Below are positions 9,047 to 18,343 of a stretch of 64,000 nucleotides of DNA, piece by piece. The position numbers were made by a program, and so were the translations under genes. The stretch comes from Nocardioides nematodiphilus (GTDB lineage: Bacteria > Actinomycetota > Actinomycetes > Propionibacteriales > Nocardioidaceae): assembly GCF_020216525.1 (NCBI RefSeq), contig NZ_JAIWOY010000007.1, positions 124,001 through 188,000 on the forward strand, given 5' to 3'. The notes under the pieces were generated by a model. That model was not told the DNA's origin. It searched no databases and saw only the letters and a program-made list of their open reading frames with translations. Positions within the stretch are counted from its first letter, which is position 1; every line of letters begins with the position of its first letter.

Positions 9047-10064
9047 CGCTCAGCTCCTCGTGGGCCAGGGGTGCCCGCTCCGCGGGCGTCAGGTCGCGGG
9101 GGCCACGCAGCCAGCACTCGACGGTGCCACCGGCCTCCCGCGTCGTCGGGACGGGTGAGGTGGTCGCGCAGATGCGCATCGCATCGGGACAGCGCGGGTG
9201 GAACCGGCAGCCGGCCGGCGGGTCGACCAGGTCCGGCGGCGAGCCGGGGATGAAGCGCAGCCCGGTCGTGCTCAGCGAGATCGTCGAGGCGAGCAGCTCC
9301 CGGGTGTACGGGTGCTGCGGGTCGCTGAACACATCGGCGACGGTGCCCTGCTCGACGATGCGTCCGGCGTACATCACCGCGACCCGGTCGCAGGCCTCCG
9401 CGACGATCCCGACGTTGTGCGTGATCAGCAGCAGCGCGGTGTCGAAGTTGCGGCGCAGGTCGTTGAGGATCTGCACGATCTGAGCCTCGACCAGGACGTC
9501 GAGCGCTGTCGTGGGCTCGTCGGCGACCACGAAGGCCGGGCGCAGCACCAGCGCCAGCGCGATCATCAGTCGCTGCCGCATGCCGCCGGAGAACTCGTGC
9601 GGGTAGGAGCGGTAGCGGGTCGGCGGGATGCCCATCATCCGCAGGGCTTCGAGCGCGCGGGTGCGGACCTCGTCCTTGGACAGCTTCGGCTCGTGCTGGG
9701 TGATGGTCTCCTCGAAGTGCTCGGAGATCCGCATGAGCGGGTTCAGTCGGGTGAGCGGCTCCTGGAAGATCATGCCCAGGTCCGAGCCCCGGAGGCCGTA
9801 CGCCTCCTTCGCGCTCATCGCGAAGATGTCGCGCCCGCGGTAGCGGACCTCGCCGTCGCGCTTGGCGCCTTCGGGCAGGAGCCCCATCAGGCCGCGGCCC
9901 AGGGTGGACTTGCCGCACCCGGACTCCCCCACCAGGCCCAGGGTCTCCCCCGGGCGCAGGTCGAAGCTGACGCCGTCGACCGCCTGGATCGCGCCGCGGG
10001 TGGTGCCGTACCAGACCCGTACGTCGCGTGCGGAGATCACCGGCTCGGCAGTCATGTCGCTCAT
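9030..10064 (-). CDS. dppD: Peptide ABC transporter ATP-binding protein (DppD/OppD type)
   Basis: First ATPase of the importer, 344 aa. Walker A is GESGCGKS (46-53), the signature is FSGGMRQR, and Walker B is followed by DEPTTALD. The C-terminal domain has the CRFHPRCP cysteine motif also found in DppF. The start at 10064 overlaps the dppC stop as ATGA and follows GGAGGAGG, so translation is coupled to the permease. DppD and DppF would pair as a heterodimer under the DppB/DppC permeases. Confidence 0.93.
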   Translation of the reverse strand: MSDMTAEPVISARDVRVWYGTTRGAIQAVDGVSFDLRPGETLGLVGESGCGKSTLGRGLMGLLPEGAKRDGEVRYRGRDIFAMSAKEAYGLRGSDLGMIFQEPLTRLNPLMRISEHFEETITQHEPKLSKDEVRTRALEALRMMGIPPTRYRSYPHEFSGGMRQRLMIALALVLRPAFVVADEPTTALDVLVEAQIVQILNDLRRNFDTALLLITHNVGIVAEACDRVAVMYAGRIVEQGTVADVFSDPQHPYTRELLASTISLSTTGLRFIPGSPPDLVDPPAGCRFHPRCPDAMRICATTSPVPTTREAGGTVECWLRGPRDLTPAERAPLAHEELSDADEA

Positions 10065-11002
10065 CGGACCTCCTCCGTCTCGACACGTGCGGGCAGCAGC
10101 ACCGGCAGCAGACGGCGCCGGCGCAGGGTCGGGTTGAGGGTCTCGTTGAGGCCCTCGCCGACGAGGGTCAGGGCGGTGACCAGCAGGACGATCGCCAGAC
10201 CGGGGTAGAGGCCCGTCCACCAGACCCCCGAGCCGGCGTCGGCCAGGGCGCGGTTGAGGTCGTGGCCCCACTCGGCGGCCTGGGTCGACTGGATCCCGAG
10301 CCCCAGGAAGCCGAGGCCGGCCAGGGTCAGGATGGCGTCGGCCGCGTTGAGGGTGCCGATGACCGGCACGCTCTGCACGACGTTGCCGAAGAGGTAGCGC
10401 CGCATGATCACGCCGTCGGAGGCGCCCATCGCGCGGGCGGCCTCGACGTACGTCGCCTCCTTGGCGCTCACGGTGGTGTTGCGCACCACGCGGTAGTACT
10501 GCGGGATGTAGATCGCCGAGAGCGACAGCGAGACCGCGATCACCGAGCCGCCGACGATGTTGGTCAGCAGGAACGAGAAGACGATCGCGAGCAGGAACGA
10601 CGGGAACGCGAAGAGGGCGTCCATCACCAGCACCAGGATCCGGTCCAGCCAGCCACCGTAGTAGCCCGAGATCAGGCCGAGCGGCACGCCGACGACGATG
10701 CAGACCAGGATCGAGAGCAGCACGACCTCGATCGCCGTGCGCGCGCCCCAGATGGTGCGCGAGTAGACGTCGAAGAAGAGCCGGTCGGTGCCGAACCAGT
10801 GCGTGCCGTCGGGGTGGCCGAGCTTCGGGAAGTCGGTGCCGTGGGCCGAGGCCTGCGCGAAGCCGTACGGGGCGACCCAGGGCGCGAAGATCGCGAGGAA
10901 CACGAAGACGGCGCTCATCACGATGCCGATGACCAGCATCCACCGGGCCAGGCCGGAGGTCTCGGAGAACGGCTTGGCCAGCGCGGAGAGAACGGTGCGC
11001 AT
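10061..11002 (-). CDS. dppC: Peptide ABC transporter permease (DppC type)
   Basis: Inner-membrane permease, 313 aa, with a cytoplasmic N-terminus, an OppC-like N-terminal transmembrane segment (about 22-45) and five further segments. The coupling-helix EAA region reads EAARAMGASDG. The ATG at 11002 follows the dppB stop after a single base and has GAGG 7 nt upstream. It forms the translocation pore with DppB. Confidence 0.93.
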   Translation of the reverse strand: MRTVLSALAKPFSETSGLARWMLVIGIVMSAVFVFLAIFAPWVAPYGFAQASAHGTDFPKLGHPDGTHWFGTDRLFFDVYSRTIWGARTAIEVVLLSILVCIVVGVPLGLISGYYGGWLDRILVLVMDALFAFPSFLLAIVFSFLLTNIVGGSVIAVSLSLSAIYIPQYYRVVRNTTVSAKEATYVEAARAMGASDGVIMRRYLFGNVVQSVPVIGTLNAADAILTLAGLGFLGLGIQSTQAAEWGHDLNRALADAGSGVWWTGLYPGLAIVLLVTALTLVGEGLNETLNPTLRRRRLLPVLLPARVETEEVR

Positions 11003-11003
11003 C

Positions 11004-12032
11004 TCAGTACCTCACCCTCGGGTCGATGAGCGCGTTGACGACGTCGACCACCACGCTGACCACCACGACGGCGATCGCGAAGATGGTGACGATGCCCTGG
11101 ACGGCGCCGTAGTCGCGCTCGTTGATGTAGTCGACCAGCTTCTGGCCCAGTCCGGGCCAGTTGAACGTCGACTCGGTGAGCACCGCGCCGCCGAGCAGCA
11201 TCGCGAACTGCAGGCCGATCACGGTCACGACCGGGACCAGTGCGTTGCGCAGCGCGTGGTGACGGGTGACCTTGCCGCGCGAGATCCCGCGCGCCTCGGC
11301 GGCCTCGACGTAGTCGGCCTGCATGGTCTGCAGGATGTTGACCCGGACCAGTCGGATGAAGACGCCGCAGATCAGCAGGCCCAGGGTCACGGCCGGCAGC
11401 AGCAGGTGCTTGAGGACGTCGAGGATCGCGTCGCTGTTGCCGCTGAGGAAGACGTCGATGAGCAGGATATGGGTGCGCGGCGTGACCAGGAACGCGGTCA
11501 TCGGGCTGGAGGCGCCACCGGTGGGCAGGCCCAGCGGCTGCGCGACGTACACCTGCAGCAGGAAGCCGACGAAGAAGATCGGTGCGGCGTAGGTGAGGAT
11601 GCCGAAGAGCCGGATGACGACGTCGCCGATGCTGTCGCGGTAGCGCCCGGCCACCAGGCCGAGCGGGATGCCGACCAGCAGCGCGATGGCGAAGGCCGCC
11701 ATCGTGAGGCTGAGGGTGGCGCCGCCGTTGTCGCGGATGACGCGCAGCACCGGCTGGTTGTCGCTGAAGGTGGTGCCGAAGTCGAGATGCGCGACCGAGG
11801 ACAGGTAGTCCCAGTACTGCGCGATCATCGGCCGGTTCAGCCCGAGCGCCTCGCGGCGCTGGGCGAGCGCGTCGGCGTCGAGCTTGCCGCCGACCGCTGC
11901 CGAGATCGGGTCGCCGGGTGCGACCCGCAGCACCACGAAGACGAGGGTGAGGATCACCCAGATCATCGGGATGACGAGCAGGACGCGTTGTGCGATGTAG
12001 CGGGGCAGTGATCCGCTGCCGGTTCCAGCCAC
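11004..12032 (-). CDS. dppB: Peptide ABC transporter permease (DppB type)
   Basis: Inner-membrane permease, 342 aa. It has a membrane segment at about 8-30, the usual long DppB periplasmic region after it, and an EAA loop reading EAAEARGISRG. The frame is open upstream to 12098, but GAGAGGAACACG directly precedes the GTG at 12032, so that start is preferred (it gives MAGTGSGSLPRYIAQR). A strong hairpin separates it from dppA. Confidence 0.91.
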   Translation of the reverse strand: MAGTGSGSLPRYIAQRVLLVIPMIWVILTLVFVVLRVAPGDPISAAVGGKLDADALAQRREALGLNRPMIAQYWDYLSSVAHLDFGTTFSDNQPVLRVIRDNGGATLSLTMAAFAIALLVGIPLGLVAGRYRDSIGDVVIRLFGILTYAAPIFFVGFLLQVYVAQPLGLPTGGASSPMTAFLVTPRTHILLIDVFLSGNSDAILDVLKHLLLPAVTLGLLICGVFIRLVRVNILQTMQADYVEAAEARGISRGKVTRHHALRNALVPVVTVIGLQFAMLLGGAVLTESTFNWPGLGQKLVDYINERDYGAVQGIVTIFAIAVVVVSVVVDVVNALIDPRVRY

Positions 12033-12083
12033 CGTGTTCCTCTCAGAGCCCGTGAAGAGGCAAGGACGTGGGTTACGCGGGAC

Positions 12084-12112
12084 GTGGGGAGCGACCACCG
12101 GTCGCTCCCCAC
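12084..12112 (-). terminator. 13-bp perfect hairpin between dppA and dppB (attenuator or mRNA stabiliser)
   Basis: Arms 12084-12096 and 12100-12112 are perfect complements (GTGGGGAGCGACC and its reverse complement) around a 3-nt loop. It lies 17 bp after the dppA stop and well before the dppB start. No T-tract follows. In binding-protein operons such stems usually allow more of the binding protein than of the permeases to be made, by partial termination or by protecting the upstream mRNA. Confidence 0.7.
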
Positions 12113-12128
12113 GCTCGCAGGGTCGGTG

Positions 12129-13742
12129 CTACTTCTTGGTGACCAGCCAGAGCCGGAAGATGAACGACGGGTCGAGGGTCGACTCGACCCCGCTCATGCC
12201 CTTGCCGTACACCGCGGTGTTCTGGCCGACCCAGCTCGGGATCAGCGGGACGTCGCGAGCGGCGATGTCCTGGAGCTGGCCCTCGATCTGCTCACGCTGG
12301 CCCTGGTCGCTGGTGCCCTGCTCCTGGGCGACGAGCTTGTTGACCTCGGCGTTCTTGTAGCCGTTCTGGAAGAAGCCGCCGTTGACGAGGAACGGCGACA
12401 GGTAGTCGTCGGCGTCCGGGTAGTCCGGGAACCAGCCGAGCATCCACAGGTCGTACGCGCCCTGCTTGTAGAGGGTCTGGTACTGCTCCCACTCGGTGCT
12501 CTTCGGCGTGACCTTGAACAGGCCGCTGGCCTCGAGCTGGCGCTTGAGCTCGTTCATCTCGTCCTCGGACGCCGGACCGTAGTGGGTCGGGGTCCAGCCG
12601 AGCGTCAGCGCGACGGGGGTCTTCACCCCGGCCTTGCTCAGGATCTGCTTGGCCTTGGCGACGTCGGGCGTCCCGTACGCCTCCTTGAAGCTGTCCTTCT
12701 GGCCGGCGTAGCCCGGCGGGACCACGCTGTACAGCGGGGAGACGGTGTCGTCGTAGGCCGCGCTGGCGATCTTGTCGCGGTCGATGAGCTGGGCCGCGGC
12801 CTGGCGCACGGCGGCGTTCTGGCCGATGCCCTTGTCCACGCGCCAGGTCCAGTAGCGGATCTCGGAGCCCTTGCCGGTGGCGACGGTGAGCTTGGAGTCG
12901 CTCTTGAGGGCGCTGATGTCGGTCGGGCTCAGGCTGCGCCAGGCGACGTCGACCTCGCCGTTCTGGGCGGCGAGCTTGAGCGCGGTGTTGTCGGAGTAGT
13001 ACTTGATGAAGACCTGCGACGCGCCGCCGGTGTTGTCCCCGGTGTAGTCGGTGTTCTTCTCCAGGACCGCCTGGTCCTTGGCCTTGTACTGCGCCAGTTT
13101 GTACGGGCCCGAGCCGATGACCTTCTCGTCGGCCAGCTTGGTGTCGGCGGGGAAGACGTCCTCGTCGACGATCGCCGCGGCACCGGGGTACGTCAGGACG
13201 TACTGGAACGTGGTGTCGGGCTTGTTGAGGTGGAAGATCACCGTGTTGTCGTCCGGGGTCTCGATCGCGTTGTCGTCGAGGGTGACCACGCCGGACTTGT
13301 CGTCGGTCTTGGTGATGGAGCCGAGCAGGTAGATCGCGGCGCCGTTCGGGTCCTGGATCTTGATCGCGCGCTCGAAGCTGTACTTCACGTCCGAGGACGT
13401 CAGCGCGTCGCCGTTGGAGAACTTCAGGCCCGGCTTGAGCGTGCAGGTGAGCGTCTTCGGGTCGCCGTACTCGCACTTCTGCGCGGCGTCGCCGACGATG
13501 TTCGTCGAGTTCGCGGGGACCGTGAGCAGGGTCTGGTACAGGTTGTACTCGAGCGTCGAGGACCCGAGGTCGTAGGACCCGGCCGGGTCGAGCGCCGTGA
13601 CGGTGTCGGTGGTGCCGAGGATCCAGCCGCCTCCCGAGGCGCCTCCCCCGCTGCCGTTGTCGTTGCCACCACAGGCGCTGATCGCGAGTACGAGAGCACC
13701 CGCGCCGGCGATCGCGATGGCGCTGCGCATGCGCTTCTTCAT
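12129..13742 (-). CDS. dppA: Peptide ABC transporter substrate-binding lipoprotein (DppA/OppA type)
   Basis: Family 5 extracytoplasmic solute-binding protein of about 537 aa that captures peptides and delivers them to DppBC. The N-terminus has a basic stretch, a hydrophobic core and the lipobox ISAC, so it is a lipoprotein. A Gly/Ser/Asn linker follows the Cys. Typical family-5 segments are visible (YSFERA, AVRQAAAQLIDRDKI, LWMLGWFPDYPDADDY). The start is taken as the ATG at 13742, with GGAG 8 nt upstream. An in-frame GTG three codons earlier is an alternative. It is the first gene of dppABCDF, 75 bp after the HAD gene. Confidence 0.93.
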   Translation of the reverse strand: MKKRMRSAIAIAGAGALVLAISACGGNDNGSGGGASGGGWILGTTDTVTALDPAGSYDLGSSTLEYNLYQTLLTVPANSTNIVGDAAQKCEYGDPKTLTCTLKPGLKFSNGDALTSSDVKYSFERAIKIQDPNGAAIYLLGSITKTDDKSGVVTLDDNAIETPDDNTVIFHLNKPDTTFQYVLTYPGAAAIVDEDVFPADTKLADEKVIGSGPYKLAQYKAKDQAVLEKNTDYTGDNTGGASQVFIKYYSDNTALKLAAQNGEVDVAWRSLSPTDISALKSDSKLTVATGKGSEIRYWTWRVDKGIGQNAAVRQAAAQLIDRDKIASAAYDDTVSPLYSVVPPGYAGQKDSFKEAYGTPDVAKAKQILSKAGVKTPVALTLGWTPTHYGPASEDEMNELKRQLEASGLFKVTPKSTEWEQYQTLYKQGAYDLWMLGWFPDYPDADDYLSPFLVNGGFFQNGYKNAEVNKLVAQEQGTSDQGQREQIEGQLQDIAARDVPLIPSWVGQNTAVYGKGMSGVESTLDPSFIFRLWLVTKK

Positions 13743-13817
13743 CCGATTCACTCCGCTTCCCAGGTGCCCTGATTGGTACCTGTTTCGCCGGAAGATACCC
13801 AGGGTGAGGGGCTCCGG

Positions 13818-14546
13818 CTAGACGGGATCGATTTCCGGGCGGTCTCGAAATGACAACGATTTCACACCTGCCGCGTCGAGTCCGGTGAGGGAATCGCGCT
13901 CGATCCACCCGGCCCGCAACGAAACCGGTACGTGGTTGGGCACCACCAGGACGGTGCAGCCCGCCGCGTCGGCCGAGGTCGCACCGGTCGGGCTGTCCTC
14001 GATCGCCACGCAGTCGTACGGGTCGACGCCCAGCGCCGCGGCAGCGGTCTCGTACGGCTCCGGGTGCGGCTTGCCGTTGGCGACCTGCTCGCCGGTGACG
14101 ATGACCTTGAAGGACTCGGCCGGCAGGTGCGCCAGGATCGGCGCGACGAAGCGCTGCCACGACATCGTCACCAGCGCGCACGGGATGTCGTGGGCGACGA
14201 GGTCGGCCAGCAGCTCCTTGGCACCCGGTCGCCACGGCACGTCGGCGTCGAGGCGCGCGCAGACCCCGTCGAGCAGCAGCTCGACGACCTCCTCGGGCGT
14301 GTGCGGCATGCCGAGCTTCTGCTTGATGTAGGCGCCAGACACCAGCAGGTCGCTCCCGACCAGATGGGCCGCGTCCGCCTCGCTCCACTCCCCGCCGTAC
14401 TCCTCGGCGAGCGCGTACTCGGTGGCGATCCAATACGGCTCGGTGTCGACGAGGGTTCCGTCCATGTCCCATAGAACGGCGGCCGGTCTTGCTGGAGGGC
14501 CACTCGGCTCCTGACCTGCAGGAACTGGAGAAAACGCGGCATTCAC
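13818..14546 (-). CDS. HAD-superfamily hydrolase, beta-phosphoglucomutase-like
   Basis: Cytoplasmic phosphatase or phosphomutase of about 242 aa. HAD motif I is DMDGTLVDTEP near residue 30, followed by an alpha-helical cap, and motif IV includes IEDSPTGATSADAAG. That pattern is typical of the GPH/beta-PGM group, which acts on small phosphorylated sugars or glycolate. The GTG at 14546, with GGAGG 5 nt upstream, is preferred over a TTG four codons earlier. It is on the same strand as dppA and may share its transcript. The true substrate is unknown. Confidence 0.85.
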   Translation of the reverse strand: MNAAFSPVPAGQEPSGPPARPAAVLWDMDGTLVDTEPYWIATEYALAEEYGGEWSEADAAHLVGSDLLVSGAYIKQKLGMPHTPEEVVELLLDGVCARLDADVPWRPGAKELLADLVAHDIPCALVTMSWQRFVAPILAHLPAESFKVIVTGEQVANGKPHPEPYETAAAALGVDPYDCVAIEDSPTGATSADAAGCTVLVVPNHVPVSLRAGWIERDSLTGLDAAGVKSLSFRDRPEIDPV

Positions 14547-14789
14547 AATGGCCTCCAACCAACTCCATGTGGAGATTCATGCGGAGTTTGACCCTACTGG
14601 GCTAGGGCGATGCATCCACCCGCCGCCCCACGCAGGTGCACATCCAGGCGCCGACGGACCCTTTCAGTAGCTCCGCCTGCCCACGTGCCGAGCATGAGCA
14701 ACTACTCCATCGCTACTCGAATAACCACCTCCGCAAAGGCGCGGGCCTCCAGATGCAGGGCGCCACCGACGCGAACCGAGGCTGCTGCC
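14547..14789. other. Intergenic boundary between HAD/dpp genes and the ackA-xfp-mgtA operon
   Basis: No convincing gene. It should hold the HAD-dpp promoter. A CTCCA-TG-TGGAG inverted repeat sits at 14563-14574 just upstream of the HAD start. This is the left edge of the region whose genes use SD sites rather than leaderless starts. Confidence 0.4.
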
Positions 14790-15922
14790 TCAATCGCGGC
14801 TCGCGGTGGTAGCGCCGGCAGGTAGCGATCCTGCGAGCAGCCGCCTGACGTCCTCCGCAATCTGCACGTCCTCTCGCGCGGCGACGACGAGCGTGCGGAC
14901 TAGGGCGTCGTGCGTGCCGATGTCGGCGTCGAGACCCGCCGCGAGGTTGCGCGCAGCGTCGACCTCGACGCCGAGGAATCCGAGTCCGGCGGCCGCTCGC
15001 CGCCTGATCCCGGCGGAGTGCTCGCCGACGCCACCTGAGAAGGTGAGGACGTCGATGCCGCCTGCTGCAGCGGTCATGGCGGCGATGCCTGTTACGAGAT
15101 GGTGCGTGTAGACATCCAGGGCGAGCATCGCATCCGGTTCCTGCCGAGCAGCCGCCGTTTCCACCTCGCGCATGTCCGCTGTGCCGGCGAGTGCGAGCAG
15201 GCTCGAGCGCTCCTCCAACGCGACCGCGATCTCGCGGGCGGTGAGATGTTCATGTTCTTCGAGCCAGAGCAGGAGGCCCGGGTCAACATTCCCGGATCTG
15301 GTCGCCATGACCAGGCCCTCAAGCGGGGTGAAGCCCATCGTGGTGTCGACGCACTTGCCGTCCACCACTGCCGCCAACGAGGCACCTGCCCCAAGGTGGC
15401 ATGTCACCACCCGGAGGCCGACCGGCGTGCGGGCGACGATCTGGGCGGCCCGACGCGAGGAGTAGGCGTGGGAGAGCCCATGGAATCCGTAGCGCCGGAT
15501 CCCGTACATCTCCCGCCATTCGCGCGGTACCGCATACGTCGTGGCCTCGGGCCCATGGTGGCATGGAAGGCGGTGTCGAAGCACGCGACGGCCGGCGCGG
15601 AGGGGAGCACCGCGGTGACCTCGTCGAGTGCGGCCAGGGACCTCGGCTGATGCAAGGGCGCAAGATCGACGAGGTCCTCCAACTGCTGGCGGACCACGGC
15701 GTTGAGCAGGGCGGCGCTGGTGAAACGGCTACCGCCATGGACGATGCGGTGACCCACGACGCCGGGCCGCGGCCAGGCCGCGATGGCATGTCCGAGGGCC
15801 GCCGAGTCGATCCCGGCCGGTCCGACGACCAGATCGGCACTCTGCTCGAGAACATCGTGCTCGTCGAGCAGGCGCAGCTTCAGGCTGGAGGACCCGGCGT
15901 TGACCACAAGGATCCGCACCAC
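14790..15922 (-). pseudogene. ackA: Acetate kinase, split by a one-base frameshift
   Basis: AckA converts acetyl phosphate and ADP to acetate and ATP. It starts at the GTG at 15922 as [17 protein letters not shown] (the N-terminal phosphate-binding motif) and reads to CFDTAFHATMGP. The frame then shifts, and the continuation EATTYAVPREWREMYGIRRYGFHG lies in the neighbouring frame to the stop at 14790. One missing base in the GGG run at 15549-15551 explains this. Restoring it gives a normal acetate kinase of about 378 aa with HLGAGAS and the FSGGVGEH nucleotide motif. It begins directly after the xfp stop codon. Either a recent inactivation or a homopolymer sequencing error. Confidence 0.85.
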
Positions 15923-18343
15923 CTACTCCGTTCGCGTTTGCGTCGGCCAGGTCCATTGCGAGATGGCTGGGTCGTCCTCGCCATGCTCACGGGTGTAGGC
16001 GCGTGCCGCCAGACGGGCGTCGGACATCCGCTGGCGCAGCGTTGCGGCATGGCTGCCGAGCCGGGGGGGGGGGGGGGGGGGGGTCGGTCGATGACGTCCA
16101 TGACCAGATGGAAGCGGTCGAGGCCGTTGAGCATGACCATGTCGAACGGCGTGGTGGTGGTGCCTTCCTCCTGGTAGCCGCGCACGTGCAGGTTGTCGTG
16201 GTTGTGGCGGCTGTACGTCAGGCGGTGGATGACCGACGGGTAGCCGTGGAAGGCGAAGATCACCGGCTTGTCCGGGGTGAACAGGGCGTCGTAGTCGCGG
16301 TCGGAGAGTCCGTGTGGATGCTCCGTGTCCGGCTCCAGCCGCATGAGGTCAACGACGTTGATGACGCGGACCTTCAAGTTCGGGAGGTGAGTTCGGAGCA
16401 AGTGGGCGGCCGCGAGTGCCTCCAGGGTCGGGATGTCGCCTGCGCAGGCGAGCACGACGTCGGGGTCCTCCCCGAGGCCGCCACCCTCGCCGCTGCCGTT
16501 GTTGCCGCTGTCGTTGCTGGCCCACGGCCAGATACCCAGACCACGAGTGCAGTGGGCGATCGCCTCCTCGATCGTCAAGTAGGTGAGAGCTGGCTGCTTT
16601 CCCGCGATGATCAGGTTGACGTAGTTGCGGGTGCGCAAGCAGTGGTCGGCGACCGAAAGCAGCGTGTTGGCGTCCGGGGGGAGGTACAGCCGCACGATCT
16701 CGGACTTCTTGTTGATGAGGTGGTCGATGAAGCCGGGAACCTGGTGGGAAAAGCCGTTGTTGTCCTGACGTCAGACATGGGACGACAGCAGATAGTTCAG
16801 CGATGCGATCGGTGCGCGCCACGGGATCTGAGGGGTCATCTTGAGCGACTTGGCGTGCTGGTTGAACATCGAGTCGATGATGTGGATGAACGCCTCGTAG
16901 CAGTTGAACAGACCATGCCTCCCGGTCAGCAGATAGCCTTCGAGCCAGCCCTGGCACAGATGCTCGGAGAGCACCTCCATCACCCTGCCGTCAGGCGCGA
17001 GGTGGTCGTCGGTGTCCATCCGCTCGGCGTCCCAGGCACGATCGGTGCCGTCGAAGACCGCGGTGAGCCGGTTCGAGACGGTCTCGTCGGGCCCCATCAG
17101 CCGGAAGGTGGCGGGGTTAGCAGCGATGACCTCCCGCAGGAAGGTCCCTAGGACGCGGGTCGCTTCGCTCGTGCCGGTCGCCGGGTGCACAACCGGCACC
17201 GCACTGTGGTGGAGGTCGGGCATGACCAGGTCACGCACCAGCAGACCGCCGTTCGCATGTGGGTTGGCGCTCATGCGATGCTCAGCGGCCGGCGCGAGCG
17301 CCTGCAACTCGGGGATGAGACGACCCGCAAGGTCGAACAGCTCATCGGGTCGGTAGCTTCGCATCCAGCCCTCGAGCTGGGCCAGGTGCTCGAGGTTGGT
17401 TCGGACCTCGACCAACGGCACCTGGTGTGAGCGCCACGTGCCCTCGACCGGAAGCCCATCCGCGATCGTGGGACCGGTCCACCCTTGGGAGTCCGGAGCA
17501 CGATCATCGGCCAGGTCGGCCGTTCGGCATTCGCTCCGGTGCGGGCGTTGTGTTGGATGCGAGCGATCTCGTCCAGCACCGTGTCGAGGGTTACGGCGAG
17601 CTCCTCGTGGACGGTGAACGGGTCGTCGCCACCGACGAAGTGGGGCGCATAGCCGTAGCCCCGCATCAACTCGGCCAGCTCCGTCTCGGGGATGCGGGCC
17701 AGCACCGTCGGGTTAGCGATCTTGTACCGGTTCAAGTGCAGCACCGGCAGGACAGCACCGTCGAGGACCGGGTTGAGGAACTTGTTGGAGTGCCAGCTCG
17801 CGGCCAGCGGACCGGTCTCGGCCTCCCCGTCCCCGATCATGCACAAGGCGAGCAGGTCGGGGTTGTCGAAGACGGCCCCGTAGGCGTGGACCAAGGCGTA
17901 CCCGAGCTCACCGCCCTCGTGGATCGAGCCAGGCGTCCCCGGCGCGAGGTGGCTGGGGATGCCACCGGGAAACGAGAACTGGCGGAACAACGCTCGCATG
18001 CCTGCCACGTCCTGTCCGACCGCCGAGGAGACCTCGCTGTAGGTGCCGTCGAGGTACGCGTTCGCGACCAGTCCCGGTCCACCGGCCCAGGGCCGGTCAC
18101 GTAGAGCACGCTCAGGTCGCGTTCCCTGATCGCGCGGTTCATGTGGACGTACATCAGGTTGAGCCCAGGCGTCGTGCCCCAGTGGCCGAGCAGGCGGGGC
18201 TTGATGTGCTCAGCCAGCAACGGTTCGCGCAGCAGCGGGTTGTCCATCAGGTAGATCTGGCCGACGGACAGGTAGTTGGCGGCTCGCCAGTACGCATCCA
18301 GCAACTCCAGTTCGTGACGGTCGAGGCGGCTCGGATCTGTCAT
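15923..18343 (-). pseudogene. xfp: Xylulose-5-phosphate/fructose-6-phosphate phosphoketolase, multiply disrupted
   Basis: Thiamine-diphosphate enzyme that would split xylulose-5-P or fructose-6-P to acetyl phosphate, the substrate of the adjacent AckA. The coding sequence is recognisable from end to end (about 800 aa) but broken four times. There is a base loss near 18084-18086 in the GPGHGG motif. There is a second near 17482-17484 (one G short in a run). A TGA at 16771-16773 stands where the family has Trp. A 21-G tract at 16063-16083 replaces roughly three codons and shifts frame. The C-terminal reading after the tract ends at a TAG at 15923-15925. The start overlaps the mgtA stop as ATGA, with AGGAGGG upstream. 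Confidence 0.88.
16063..16083. repeat. Poly(G) tract of 21 bases inside xfp
   Basis: Twenty-one consecutive G residues lie within otherwise normal coding sequence, where the family needs about nine bases between IDR and LGS. The tract both replaces codons and changes frame. It may be a base-calling or gap-filling artefact; a real slippage tract is the alternative. Confidence 0.9.

Noticed and set aside
12292..14580. 762-codon minus-strand frame overlapping dppA and the HAD gene
   Set aside because: Out-of-frame reading of both real genes; Arg/Pro-rich, no domains.
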